The position numbers were made by a program, and so were the translations under genes. Of a DNA stretch of 64,000 bases, positions 16,805 to 24,019 are shown one piece after another (the first letter of the stretch is position 1; each line of letters starts with the position of its first letter). Source of the stretch: Aurantimicrobium sp. INA4 (GTDB taxonomy: Bacteria; Actinomycetota; Actinomycetes; Actinomycetales; Microbacteriaceae); assembly GCF_027924525.1 (NCBI RefSeq), contig NZ_AP027040.1, forward strand, positions 1,488,001 through 1,552,000. Direction: 5' to 3'. The notes under the pieces are model-generated. The model ran no database searches. It worked only from the letters and a program-made list of their open reading frames with translations, and was not told where the DNA came from.

Positions 16805-18426
16805 GAGTTCAATCCTAGAGCTCGGTGAATTTTGTCTTTGAGGGCTTTAACAGCACTTTCCAAGCTTGGGTCGTCACCACGTGCCAAACCAGCGCATTCC
16901 GCTGTGACCGAACCATCAGAATTTTCTGTGACCGAAACCCACATGCGGCGGCGAGGGATAAACAATGACACTAACAAGCCGGCAAGAGCGGCCATGGAGA
17001 AGACAAGCACCCAGCCTTGTGTTGGGTCACGGTGAATATCGAGCGAGACAAACTTCTTTACCCCGTCAAACGTGACAGTGCCCAAACCTTGAGGTAACTC
17101 GACAGTTTCACCGATTTTCATCTCGAGGGACTTCTGCGGAGCCTTGCGTCCAGCGAGCTTGGTCATGTCTTCTGTATCAAGTGCATAAACAGAACGAGGA
17201 ATACCGTCATCAAGACCGAGGTCACCAGAGTAGACGTCGAGGGTGAGGCGAGGATCTACGAGGTCTGGATACATCGAGAAGAATGCTCCGCTGTGTCCCT
17301 CGCTGACCGTGGGATAGAAGAACCCGATCAACCCGACTTGTTCCTTCAGGCCGTCTGGGAGTTTGATCACACCCAGTGAGGTGAGGTTCTTATCTTGTGG
17401 CAAGAAGTTCACCGAGTCGGTGAAAATAACGTTCCCCTCAGGGTCACGAACAGTGACAGTTGGGGCGTAGCCATTACCCAGGAGGTAAACGTCAGTGCCC
17501 TCAATGCGCAAAGGCTCGTTAACTTTAATGACTTGTTTCTGGGGTTCTTGCCCCTTGATTTGGGTAGTCACCTCAGCGGTGTAGTCAACCGGCTGCCCAA
17601 TAGCGTTCGCGTTTTGTTCCTCATAGACCGTTGTGAACTTATCCAACGTGATGGTGTACGGAGGGAGCGAGGAGGAGTTGAAGAAACGTCCTGGGTTGAA
17701 CGAGTCGAAGGCAATCAAGCTGTTCGTAAATGCTTGGCCTTCATAGATAGCGCGCTGACCGGCAAAGCCAAAGCCACCGCCGAAACCAACCGCAATGAGA
17801 ACACCAACGAGCGCAAAGTGGAAAACAAGGTTTCCTGTTTCGCGCATGTATCCGCGCTCTGCTGAAACAGTGATTGCTCCGGTGCTGGCGAGTTTGCCTT
17901 TTCCTCCAGCAGGACGGTCATAGCGTGCAACGCGGTATCGATCTGCCTTGAGCACAGCTTTCGATACTTCGAGCACCTCTTCTGCGCTCTTGCCCGAAAC
18001 GGTGAGTTCCGCATGAGCTGGGAGACGTCCCAGATTTGCTGGGGTTGCAGGGGGTTGTGCGCGCAATGCCTCAAAGTGGTGTTTGGTGCGAGGAAGCACA
18101 CAGCCAATCAGAGAAATAAAGAGAAGCAAGTAAATCGCGGAGAACCAGGCAGATGAATAGACATCGAAGAGCTGGAACTTATCCAAGATAGGTGCCACGT
18201 CTTTGTGGTCCACAAAGTACTGGCTTACACCGTTGGGATCAGAGCTGCGCTGAGGAACGAGTGAACCTGGGACTGCAGCGATGGCGAGCAAAAGCAGCAA
18301 CAGCAATGCAGTGCGCATGCTGGTGAGTTGACGCCAGAACCAGCGCAACCAGCCCACAACCCCCAGTTGGGGGTTAACGATTTTGGCGTCAGCCGCAGAG
18401 TCGTAGTGATCAGATGGTCGGGACAA
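16801..18426 (-). CDS. resB: Cytochrome c biogenesis protein ResB
   Basis: ResB family, 541 residues: three N-terminal membrane segments, a large extracytoplasmic domain (about residues 230-440) and a final C-terminal membrane helix followed by the RRRMWVSV stretch characteristic of this family. ResB partners with CcsB in System II heme attachment. It overlaps the end of ccdA by 17 bases and ccsB by four bases, so the genes are translationally coupled. Confidence 0.95.
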   Translation of the reverse strand: MSRPSDHYDSAADAKIVNPQLGVVGWLRWFWRQLTSMRTALLLLLLLAIAAVPGSLVPQRSSDPNGVSQYFVDHKDVAPILDKFQLFDVYSSAWFSAIYLLLFISLIGCVLPRTKHHFEALRAQPPATPANLGRLPAHAELTVSGKSAEEVLEVSKAVLKADRYRVARYDRPAGGKGKLASTGAITVSAERGYMRETGNLVFHFALVGVLIAVGFGGGFGFAGQRAIYEGQAFTNSLIAFDSFNPGRFFNSSSLPPYTITLDKFTTVYEEQNANAIGQPVDYTAEVTTQIKGQEPQKQVIKVNEPLRIEGTDVYLLGNGYAPTVTVRDPEGNVIFTDSVNFLPQDKNLTSLGVIKLPDGLKEQVGLIGFFYPTVSEGHSGAFFSMYPDLVDPRLTLDVYSGDLGLDDGIPRSVYALDTEDMTKLAGRKAPQKSLEMKIGETVELPQGLGTVTFDGVKKFVSLDIHRDPTQGWVLVFSMAALAGLLVSLFIPRRRMWVSVTENSDGSVTAECAGLARGDDPSLESAVKALKDKIHRALGLNS

Positions 18427-19165
18427 AGTTACTGATCACCGCCTGCAGTTGATAAATCCATTGAGTCCACAATCCTGTCACCATGAGCACACCCAATACG
18501 ATGAGCAAAATGCCGCCGAAGATGTTGATCGCGCGAATGTGACGCTTCAAGAATGCCACGGAACTTGTTGCCCAACTCAATCCGAAGGCAAGCAGGATAA
18601 AGGGGATACCCAGGCCAACGCAGTAGGCAAAACCTAGCAATGCGCCCCGCCACGGCGAAGCAGTGTCAATACTCAAAGACAAGATAGCGGTGAGGGTCGG
18701 GCCAATACAGGGAGTCCATCCCAAACCAAAGACGACACCGAGAAGCGGTGCGCCGGCTAGTCCTGTTGCTGGAGAAATGTTGAGCTTGGCTGTGCGCTGA
18801 AAGAATCCAAATTGGCCGATGAATATCAAACCCATCGCAATGACTACGAAGCCAAGGATGACGGTAATGAGTTCCTGCCATTGAAGAAGCCAGACACCCA
18901 CTGCACCAAATGCTGCACCATAGGCAATGAATACGGCAGAGAATCCCGCGATGAACAGTGACACCCCAGCCACCATGCGCCACATATTTGCGCGACGAGT
19001 TTGTGCATCACTTGCCGGCGCACTCACACCACTGACGTAGGCGAGATATCCCGGAACTAGTGGAAGCACACATGGTGAAGCAAAGGAAATAAGACCGGCA
19101 AGTATTGCCAAAGGGATGGCGACAAGAAGTTGCCCGCTGTAAACCAGCTCGCCCACGTTCTCCAT
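18410..19165 (-). CDS. ccdA: Cytochrome c biogenesis thiol transporter CcdA
   Basis: DsbD-gamma/CcdA membrane protein, 251 residues with six hydrophobic segments. Both redox cysteines are visible: FASPCVLPLVPGYLAYV in the first helix and GLGWTPCIGPTL in the fourth. It passes electrons from cytoplasmic thioredoxin across the membrane to the TlpA/ResA protein, which keeps apocytochrome c cysteines reduced. Its ATG overlaps the TlpA stop by one base. Confidence 0.95.
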   Translation of the reverse strand: MENVGELVYSGQLLVAIPLAILAGLISFASPCVLPLVPGYLAYVSGVSAPASDAQTRRANMWRMVAGVSLFIAGFSAVFIAYGAAFGAVGVWLLQWQELITVILGFVVIAMGLIFIGQFGFFQRTAKLNISPATGLAGAPLLGVVFGLGWTPCIGPTLTAILSLSIDTASPWRGALLGFAYCVGLGIPFILLAFGLSWATSSVAFLKRHIRAINIFGGILLIVLGVLMVTGLWTQWIYQLQAVISNFVPTI

Positions 19166-19767
19166 TAACCCGTGCTCTTTTCTGCGGCGACGTCGTTAAT
19201 CAAAGTGGTCAGAATGGACGGGCTTTGCAGCTGCCCAAGAATTCGAGCAGCAACACGTCCCTGAGCATCCAAAACCAGCGTGGTGGGAACTGCGTTGGGT
19301 GGAACTTGGGAGGCAAAAGAAAGCTGAGCTTGCCCGTTTTGATCCATGATGCTGGGGTAAGTCACACCAAACCGCTCATTGAAAGAGATTGCTGTCGCTG
19401 CTTGGTCACGGACATTAACTCCGAGGAAGTTCACACCTGATGGAGAGGTCTCCTGGTAGACCTGCTCAAGGTCAGCTGCTTCGGCACGGCAGGGTGCACA
19501 GCCGGCGTACCAGAAATTCACCACAAGAACATTGCCGAGATACTGCTCTGAAGTAACGGTTTCACCAGTTTCAGTGGTGCCCGTAAATGTGATGGGCTCA
19601 CCACGGTTCTCCAGCAGGATCTCGGTGACAGAACCGTCTCCAGCGATGTAGTTCTTGTTTGAACCTTCTCGATATTGCTGAGCAAGAGGGTCTGATGAAC
19701 ATCCGGTCAGTGCCAGGGCAAGTGCAGTAGCGCCGACAACCAATGTGCGCGTCAATCGTGAACTCAT
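19165..19767 (-). CDS. TlpA/ResA-like thiol-disulfide oxidoreductase lipoprotein
   Basis: A 200-residue thioredoxin-fold protein anchored outside the membrane: N-terminal signal with lipobox LALTGCSSD (Cys ~23), then the redox motif WYAGCAPCRAEAADL (CxxC with Ala-Pro) near residue 90, and the cis-Pro region around VPPNAVPTTLVLD. In this operon it most likely reduces apocytochrome c cysteines with electrons from CcdA. Its start overlaps the end of the histidine phosphatase gene by four bases. Confidence 0.93.
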   Translation of the reverse strand: MSSRLTRTLVVGATALALALTGCSSDPLAQQYREGSNKNYIAGDGSVTEILLENRGEPITFTGTTETGETVTSEQYLGNVLVVNFWYAGCAPCRAEAADLEQVYQETSPSGVNFLGVNVRDQAATAISFNERFGVTYPSIMDQNGQAQLSFASQVPPNAVPTTLVLDAQGRVAARILGQLQSPSILTTLINDVAAEKSTG

Positions 19768-20423
19768 ACAGCTCCCACATCCAATGCTGTAGCTGTGAGC
19801 TCTGAGGCAGGTTCAACATAACCAACCTCGACAAAACCTAGTTCAGGCTTGAGCGGGTCAATCAACTCGAGAGTCGTGATGCTCGAGAGTGTGCAACGGC
19901 GAGACCGGGGGTCATGAAACAGTTTCTTGCCACTGACATCACGGTGAACCATCCAAATAGGTAATTGGTGACTGACTATGACGACATCGCCGTCAGGGAC
20001 TGAAACCGCCGCGTCTGTCATTGCTTCACGCATCCGTGAAGCAATGGATTGGTAAGGCTCGCCCCAACTGGGTTTGAAAGGATTAATGAGGTATTTCCAA
20101 TTACCAGGATCTTTCAATGCAGATTCTGGTCCTCGCATTCTTTTTCCCTCGAATGCGTTTGTCGGTTCAATCACACGCTCATCAAGTTTCACTGGCAGGT
20201 TGAGTGCCTTGGAAACCGGCGCCGCAGACTCTTGGGTGCGTTGAAGAGGGGAGGCAATGAGCTGAGAAAAAGTGCGTCCACGGCTTGCTAAATTGGCCGC
20301 GGCGAGTGCGGCCATTTGGTGACCGGCATCTGAGAGTCCGTATTCAGGTAGGCGTCCGTACAGCACCCTATTCGGGTTGTAGACCTCGCCGTGTCGGACA
20401 AGGTGCAACTGCGTGGCGACCAT
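19764..20423 (-). CDS. Histidine phosphatase (phosphoglycerate-mutase-like) family protein
   Basis: A 219-residue phosphatase with the phosphohistidine motif LHLVRHGEVYNP at the N-terminus, the second-site arginine/glutamate region SPLQRTQESA and a late histidine in VIVSHQLPIW. It starts the cytochrome c maturation operon in many actinobacteria, but no role in that process is established. TAGACT lies seven bases before its ATG; the gene is divergent from aspS with a 66-base gap. Confidence 0.9.
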   Translation of the reverse strand: MVATQLHLVRHGEVYNPNRVLYGRLPEYGLSDAGHQMAALAAANLASRGRTFSQLIASPLQRTQESAAPVSKALNLPVKLDERVIEPTNAFEGKRMRGPESALKDPGNWKYLINPFKPSWGEPYQSIASRMREAMTDAAVSVPDGDVVIVSHQLPIWMVHRDVSGKKLFHDPRSRRCTLSSITTLELIDPLKPELGFVEVGYVEPASELTATALDVGAV

Positions 20424-20430
20424 GCTTCTA

Positions 20431-20436
20431 AGTCTA
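20431..20436 (-). promoter_or_regulatory. -10 hexamer of the histidine phosphatase / ccs operon
   Basis: TAGACT on the minus strand ends seven bases before the ATG at 20423; likely leaderless promoter of the whole cytochrome c maturation operon. Confidence 0.5.
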
Positions 20437-20475
20437 CGGAAGCCTTTCCGGTGAATTCGCCGAGAGTCGGCCGGC

Positions 20476-20481
20476 TAAACT
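20476..20481 (+). promoter_or_regulatory. -10 hexamer of aspS
   Basis: TAAACT ends eight bases before the GTG at 20490, and no Shine-Dalgarno is visible. Slightly longer spacing than its peers. Confidence 0.4.
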
Positions 20482-20489
20482 TGGGTCTC

Positions 20490-21800
20490 GTGACTGAACG
20501 CATCGTAATTAAGAACCTGGCAACAATCCCCGAAGGCCCCGTAACGGTGGCTGGTTGGGTAGATAAGGTCCGTGACCAGAAGAAAGTACAGTTCGTTGTG
20601 CTCCGGGATGAGAGCGGCGCAGCCCAGCTGGTGCACCCCCGTGCCGAAGAATCTGATCCTCTTGCCGACATTATTTCTGGTTTAGCTACCGGTTCTTTCA
20701 TCCGTGTTACCGGTGAACTCAAACTTGATGAGCGTGTGAAGCTCGGTGGCCTAGAAATCAAAGTCTCTGACATCGAAGTTGTCACCGCAGCTAACCCTGA
20801 AACTCCTATCGCTGCTGACAGTGGCATTGATAAGCGTTTGGATTGGCGCTTCCTGGACCTCCGTGAGGCCCGCAACAACCTCATTTTCCGGGTAGAGACC
20901 ACTCTCGAGCACGCTATGCGCTGCTACTGGATTGAGCGTGACTTTATTGAGATTCACACGCCCAAGCTCATGGCTAGTGCCAGTGAATCTAACGCTGAGC
21001 TGTTTGAGGTTGAATACTTCGAGGGCAAGGCATACTTGGCCCAGTCACCGCAGTTCTTCAAGCAGATGGCTCAGTCCGCTGGCTTTGGCAAGATTTTTGA
21101 GATCGGCCCCGTTTTCCGTGCTGACCCTTCGTTCACCTCTCGTCACGCAACCGAGTTCATTTCTGTTGATGCAGAAATCAGCTGGATAGACAGCCATGAA
21201 GACGTGATGAAGATGCAGGAAGAACTTCTTGTTGCTGCATTGACAGCAGTGAAGGAAAAGCACGGCGAGGAAATCAAGGAACTCTTCGACGTTGACGTTG
21301 TGGTTCCCTCAATTCCTTTCCCTCGCATTCCTTTGGCAGAAGCCAAGAAGATTGTTGCCGAGCGTGGCTATGAAGTTCCTCGTCATGATGACGACATGGA
21401 CCCCGAAGGTGAGCGACAGATTGCCGCATATGTTGCAGAGAAGTATGGTCACGAGTTTGTTTTCCTGACCGATTACGCAACCAGCATTCGCCCGTTCTAT
21501 CACATGCGTAATGCAGAAGATCAGAGCATTACCAACAGCTATGACTTGATCTGGCGTGGAACCGAAATCACCACTGGTGCTCAGCGTGAACACCGCATCG
21601 ACATTCTCGAATCCCAAGCTCGTGAGAAGGGTCTGGATCCGAAGGAACTCGAGTTCTACCTCGACTTCTTCCGATACGGTGTTCCTCCACACGGTGGTTT
21701 CGGCATGGGACTCTCACGTGTGTTGATGTTGCTTCTGCACCAGCCCAACCTGCGCGAGGTCACCTACCTCTTCCGCGGACCTAACCGTCTGACTCCGTAA
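20490..21800 (+). CDS. aspS: Aspartate-tRNA(Asp/Asn) ligase, archaeal type
   Basis: Class II aminoacyl-tRNA synthetase of 436 residues: N-terminal OB-fold anticodon-binding domain (VAGWVDKVRDQKKVQFVVLRD), class II motif 2 (FRADPSFTSRHATEFISVDAE) and motif 3 (GGFGMGLSRVLM). Bacterial AspRS is ~590 residues with a GAD insertion; that insertion is absent, so this is the short archaeal/eukaryal type. In bacteria such enzymes are often non-discriminating and work with GatCAB to make Asn-tRNA. The GTG at 20490 gives the family start TERIVIKNL; the longer frame to 20391 overlaps the divergent gene. Confidence 0.93.
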   Translation: MTERIVIKNLATIPEGPVTVAGWVDKVRDQKKVQFVVLRDESGAAQLVHPRAEESDPLADIISGLATGSFIRVTGELKLDERVKLGGLEIKVSDIEVVTAANPETPIAADSGIDKRLDWRFLDLREARNNLIFRVETTLEHAMRCYWIERDFIEIHTPKLMASASESNAELFEVEYFEGKAYLAQSPQFFKQMAQSAGFGKIFEIGPVFRADPSFTSRHATEFISVDAEISWIDSHEDVMKMQEELLVAALTAVKEKHGEEIKELFDVDVVVPSIPFPRIPLAEAKKIVAERGYEVPRHDDDMDPEGERQIAAYVAEKYGHEFVFLTDYATSIRPFYHMRNAEDQSITNSYDLIWRGTEITTGAQREHRIDILESQAREKGLDPKELEFYLDFFRYGVPPHGGFGMGLSRVLMLLLHQPNLREVTYLFRGPNRLTP

Positions 21801-21820
21801 GTGCTCTGACTTAACGAACA

Positions 21821-21844
21821 AATGCCTCCCCTGCGGGAGGCATT
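21821..21844. terminator. Rho-independent terminator, aspS / glutaredoxin
   Basis: A perfect ten-base stem, AATGCCTCCC and GGGAGGCATT, with a four-base CTGC loop. It lies between two converging genes and may act in both directions. Confidence 0.85.
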
Positions 21845-21861
21845 TGTGTTTCAGGCCTTTG

Positions 21862-22122
21862 TTAGATTGCGCCAAGTTCAGTGAGCTTGGCGTGAAGTTC
21901 ACTGTCGCTGGGCTCACACTGCACTGCACCATCTGGGAAAGCGATGACGGGGATGTTCTTTCGTCCTGCAAGACCGGCTGCTACATCAGCTGCTTCAGGA
22001 ACTTCCTCGAGGTCAACGTAGTCGTAATCAACATTGAGGGTGTCGAGGAGAGATTTGGAGCGGCGGCAATCGCCACACCACATTGCGCCGTAAAGGGTAA
22101 TTTTCCCTGTGGATTCAGACAT
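21862..22122 (-). CDS. Mycoredoxin/glutaredoxin-like protein
   Basis: An 86-residue glutaredoxin-fold protein beginning KITLYGAMWCGDCRRSKSLLD. The active site is CGDC, with the cis-Pro in NIPVIAFPDG. The WCxDC pattern is the one seen in actinobacterial mycoredoxins and NrdH-related proteins, which use mycothiol. The start is the ATG at 22122 with TAGTCT seven bases upstream. Confidence 0.88.
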   Translation of the reverse strand: MSESTGKITLYGAMWCGDCRRSKSLLDTLNVDYDYVDLEEVPEAADVAAGLAGRKNIPVIAFPDGAVQCEPSDSELHAKLTELGAI

Positions 22123-22129
22123 GAATAAC

Positions 22130-22135
22130 AGACTA
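22130..22135 (-). promoter_or_regulatory. -10 hexamer of glutaredoxin gene (leaderless)
   Basis: TAGTCT on the minus strand ends seven bases before the ATG at 22122. Confidence 0.45.
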
Positions 22136-22141
22136 ACCCCC

Positions 22142-22147
22142 TAGAAT
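22142..22147 (+). promoter_or_regulatory. Possible -10 of the SHOCT/PLDc_N gene
   Basis: TAGAAT lies about 70 bases before the ATG at 22219, leaving a leader of roughly 65 bases that contains a Shine-Dalgarno-like GAAAGG. This gene is therefore unlike its leaderless neighbours. Confidence 0.35.
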
Positions 22148-22218
22148 CAGTGCTTGGGGAAAATTTCCCACGCTGGTGAATCCTTTTGTGGTTGCCGGCA
22201 CACTTGAAAGGTTTACAC

Positions 22219-22599
22219 ATGCAGTTCACTGACTTCCTCTGGACATTCCTGTTCGCGTTCCTTCTTATCGCGTACATCATGATCTTCTTCTCGATCATCA
22301 CCGACCTGTTCCGCGACCACACCATTGGTGGAGGTGCCAAGGCTCTCTGGGTGATCTTCTTAATTGCAGCTCCTTTCATTGCTGCGCTGATTTACCTCAT
22401 CGCTCGCGGTAACGGCATGGCTCAGCGTCAGCAGGCTGCTGTTGCTGCTGCAAAAAAGGAAACCGACGACTACATCAAGCAGGTCGCTGGTACTTCTCAC
22501 GCTGACGAGATTGCTAAAGCTCAGGCTCTTAAGGACTCCGGTGCAATCACCGCAGCTGAGTTCGCAACCCTGAAGAAGAACATTCTCGCAGGTAAGTAA
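22219..22599 (+). CDS. PLDc_N and SHOCT domain membrane protein
   Basis: A 126-residue protein: two hydrophobic helices of PLDc_N type (residues ~5-28 and ~38-58, with KALWVIFLIAAPFIAALIYLIARG), a helical linker rich in Ala and Lys, and a C-terminal SHOCT motif reading EIAKAQALKDSGAITAAEFA then KKNIL. SHOCT is a short oligomerisation motif found at the ends of such proteins. The ATG at 22219 has GAAAGG about eight bases before it; an earlier in-frame start at 22186 lacks support. Function unknown. Confidence 0.85.
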   Translation: MQFTDFLWTFLFAFLLIAYIMIFFSIITDLFRDHTIGGGAKALWVIFLIAAPFIAALIYLIARGNGMAQRQQAAVAAAKKETDDYIKQVAGTSHADEIAKAQALKDSGAITAAEFATLKKNILAGK

Positions 22600-22608
22600 T
22601 TTCACAAA

Positions 22609-22640
22609 CGTAGGGCCCGGGATTACTCCCGGGCCCTACG
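22609..22640. terminator. Strong bidirectional hairpin terminator
   Basis: A perfect 13-base stem (CGTAGGGCCCGGG and its complement) with an ATTACT loop, between the converging SHOCT and Dabb genes. T-tracts are weak on either side, so it may depend on the very stable stem. Confidence 0.75.
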
Positions 22641-22657
22641 TCGTTAAGTCTTGTGTC

Positions 22658-22960
22658 TTAGAACTCGTAATCAACAGCGGTACGTTCGACGGCATACTTC
22701 TTGATGACTTGGGCTGCCTCTTCATGCGCGGGATGAGACGCATAGGCCGCTAAGCCTTCTGCGTCATCAAAGGTTGAATCAAGCACAACGTCGTAGTTTG
22801 CCCCAACGAATAATGAATTGGGGCGGACCGTTAGTGAACGCAAGCTGGGAACAACACCGTTAAGACCTTCCAGTGCTACCCGAATTTCTTCGGCTTGGGC
22901 CAACTTATCTTCTGCAGAGTCGGCTCCTAACTTCCACATCACAATGTGACGAATACTCAT
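22658..22960 (-). CDS. Dabb (stress-responsive alpha/beta barrel) family protein
   Basis: A 100-residue protein beginning IRHIVMWKL, with FVGANYDVVLDSTFDDAEGLAAYASHPAHEE, the typical Dabb pattern (dimeric ferredoxin-like barrel; the H-P-x-H stretch is conserved). The biochemical role is unknown in most members. It overlaps the end of the upstream glutaredoxin-like gene by four bases (ATGA), so both are cotranscribed from the promoter at 23221. Confidence 0.88.
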   Translation of the reverse strand: MSIRHIVMWKLGADSAEDKLAQAEEIRVALEGLNGVVPSLRSLTVRPNSLFVGANYDVVLDSTFDDAEGLAAYASHPAHEEAAQVIKKYAVERTAVDYEF

Positions 22961-23214
22961 GTGCGCTCCTTCAAGGCCAAGCGAAGGCGCTCAGGATCGA
23001 TACGCCAATAGTTGTGAACTTTGCCGTCAATTAACAGCACAGGGATTTGATCCCAATAAGAATCAAAAAGATCTTGATCGTCCTCAATAGATTTTTGTTC
23101 CAGAACAACCTGATCTGATTCAAAATCAGCTAGAACACCCGTGACCGCAACTTCAGCATCTTCACAAAGGTGGCAACCTGGTTTGCCAATCAAGGTGAGG
23201 GTTATCGTAGACAC
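22957..23214 (-). CDS. Glutaredoxin family protein (DUF836 type)
   Basis: An 85-residue glutaredoxin-like protein: ITLTLIGKPGCHLCEDAEVAV (CHLC active site), cis-Pro in QIPVLLIDGKVH, and the C-terminal WRIDPERLRLAL. This matches the DUF836/glutaredoxin-2-like family. Two in-frame GTG codons lie at 23217 and 23214; I chose 23214 because TAGTCT then falls exactly at -12 to -7. Confidence 0.85.
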   Translation of the reverse strand: MSTITLTLIGKPGCHLCEDAEVAVTGVLADFESDQVVLEQKSIEDDQDLFDSYWDQIPVLLIDGKVHNYWRIDPERLRLALKERT

Positions 23215-23220
23215 CACTCC

Positions 23221-23226
23221 AGACTA
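23221..23226 (-). promoter_or_regulatory. -10 hexamer of DUF836 glutaredoxin - Dabb operon (leaderless)
   Basis: TAGTCT on the minus strand at -12 to -7 from the GTG at 23214. Confidence 0.55.
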
Positions 23227-23245
23227 GGACACTCTCTGAGCGAGC

Positions 23246-23277
23246 AAAAAGCGCCAGACCTGATGGTCTGACGCCTT
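23246..23277 (-). terminator. Terminator of the bS22 gene
   Basis: On the minus strand a ten-base stem (one mismatch) around an ATCA loop, GCGTCAGACC and GGTCTGGCGC, is followed by TTTTT. It separates the bS22 gene from the glutaredoxin operon. Confidence 0.8.
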
Positions 23278-23300
23278 TGTGCTGTCAAGAAGTAGTCGGA

Positions 23301-23399
23301 CTACTTCTTGTTGCGACGCTGGTGACGAGTCTTGCGAAGCAACTTACGGTGCTTCTTCTTCGCCATACGCTTGCGGCGCTTCTTGATGACTGAACCCAC
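23301..23399 (-). CDS. bS22-like ribosomal protein (AURKAIP1/COX24 domain), 32 residues
   Basis: A tiny gene reading MGSVIKKRRKRMAKKKHRK followed by LLRKTRHQRRNKK. Actinobacteria carry this 32-33-residue, extremely basic protein, which was found on the mycobacterial 30S subunit and named bS22. The start is GTG at 23399, with a Shine-Dalgarno-like GTGAGG about six bases upstream. It has its own terminator and about 80 bases of upstream space, so it is a single-gene unit. It is easily missed because of its size. Confidence 0.93.
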   Translation of the reverse strand: MGSVIKKRRKRMAKKKHRKLLRKTRHQRRNKK

Positions 23400-23480
23400 G
23401 GAAACCTCACAAAAATCGGGTTAGACCGCAACGGTGGCGGTCAGAGCAAGGCAATTAATGCCTCGTGGAAGTCTAGCGGA

Positions 23481-23954
23481 TTACTTGCGACCCTTTTTAC
23501 GCAAGCCAGAAGTGAGCTTGTTGACGGCTTCTTTGGTGCTGTGTTGAAGATCTCCAAAAGCCTGAGTTACTTGGAAAACCGTCGTCGCAGCTGCACTACC
23601 AACAGAGCTTCCTGCTGCTGTGACTGCTTCGCTGGCGAACAGTCGCTCACCAAATTCATCACTGGAAGAACCGGGGAAGTTCACACTCAAGAAAGGAATC
23701 ACCCAGTCTTCTAGCTCTTCGAGTGGGGTGGGATCCAGGTGGTAAAGGCGGTGCTGTCCATCTTCACGAACCCCCACAACTCCTGCTTCCCGAAGTACCT
23801 TGAGCTGCTTAGAGACGGTGGGCTGGCTCAGGCCGGTGCGAGAAACAAGTTCGGAAACACTCATCTCACCTGTGGAGGTGGTCAGGTTTTCTAGCAAGAT
23901 TTGCAAAATCTCACGACGGGTTTCGTCCGCAACAACGTCAAAAATGTCAGCCAT
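23481..23954 (-). CDS. ArsR-family winged-helix regulator with C-terminal extension
   Basis: A 157-residue protein whose first ~95 residues are an ArsR/SmtB winged helix: VADETRREILQILLEN, then the recognition region LVSRTGLSQPTVSKQLKVLREAGVV and the wing VREDGQHRLYHLDP. No obvious cysteine metal site is present. The extra ~60 residues are Ala/Ser-rich and end basic (LRKKGRK), unusual for ArsR. TAACCT at -12 to -7 from its ATG suggests leaderless expression. It is divergent from the potassium transport genes, but a regulatory link is only a guess. Confidence 0.88.
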   Translation of the reverse strand: MADIFDVVADETRREILQILLENLTTSTGEMSVSELVSRTGLSQPTVSKQLKVLREAGVVGVREDGQHRLYHLDPTPLEELEDWVIPFLSVNFPGSSSDEFGERLFASEAVTAAGSSVGSAAATTVFQVTQAFGDLQHSTKEAVNKLTSGLRKKGRK

Positions 23955-23960
23955 GTATCT

Positions 23961-23966
23961 AGGTTA
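23961..23966 (-). promoter_or_regulatory. -10 hexamer of arsR-type gene (leaderless)
   Basis: TAACCT on the minus strand at -12 to -7 from the ATG at 23954. Confidence 0.45.
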
Positions 23967-24019
23967 GCGTCCTCGTGCACCCCGTAGCATGGGAGGAGTT
24001 AATCAGAGAGGGAAACAGG

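Noticed and set aside
23400..23480. A small RNA in the gap between bS22 and the ArsR gene
   Set aside because: Only a weak CCGC/GCGG mini-hairpin is present and the region must hold the bS22 promoter; nothing points to a separate RNA.
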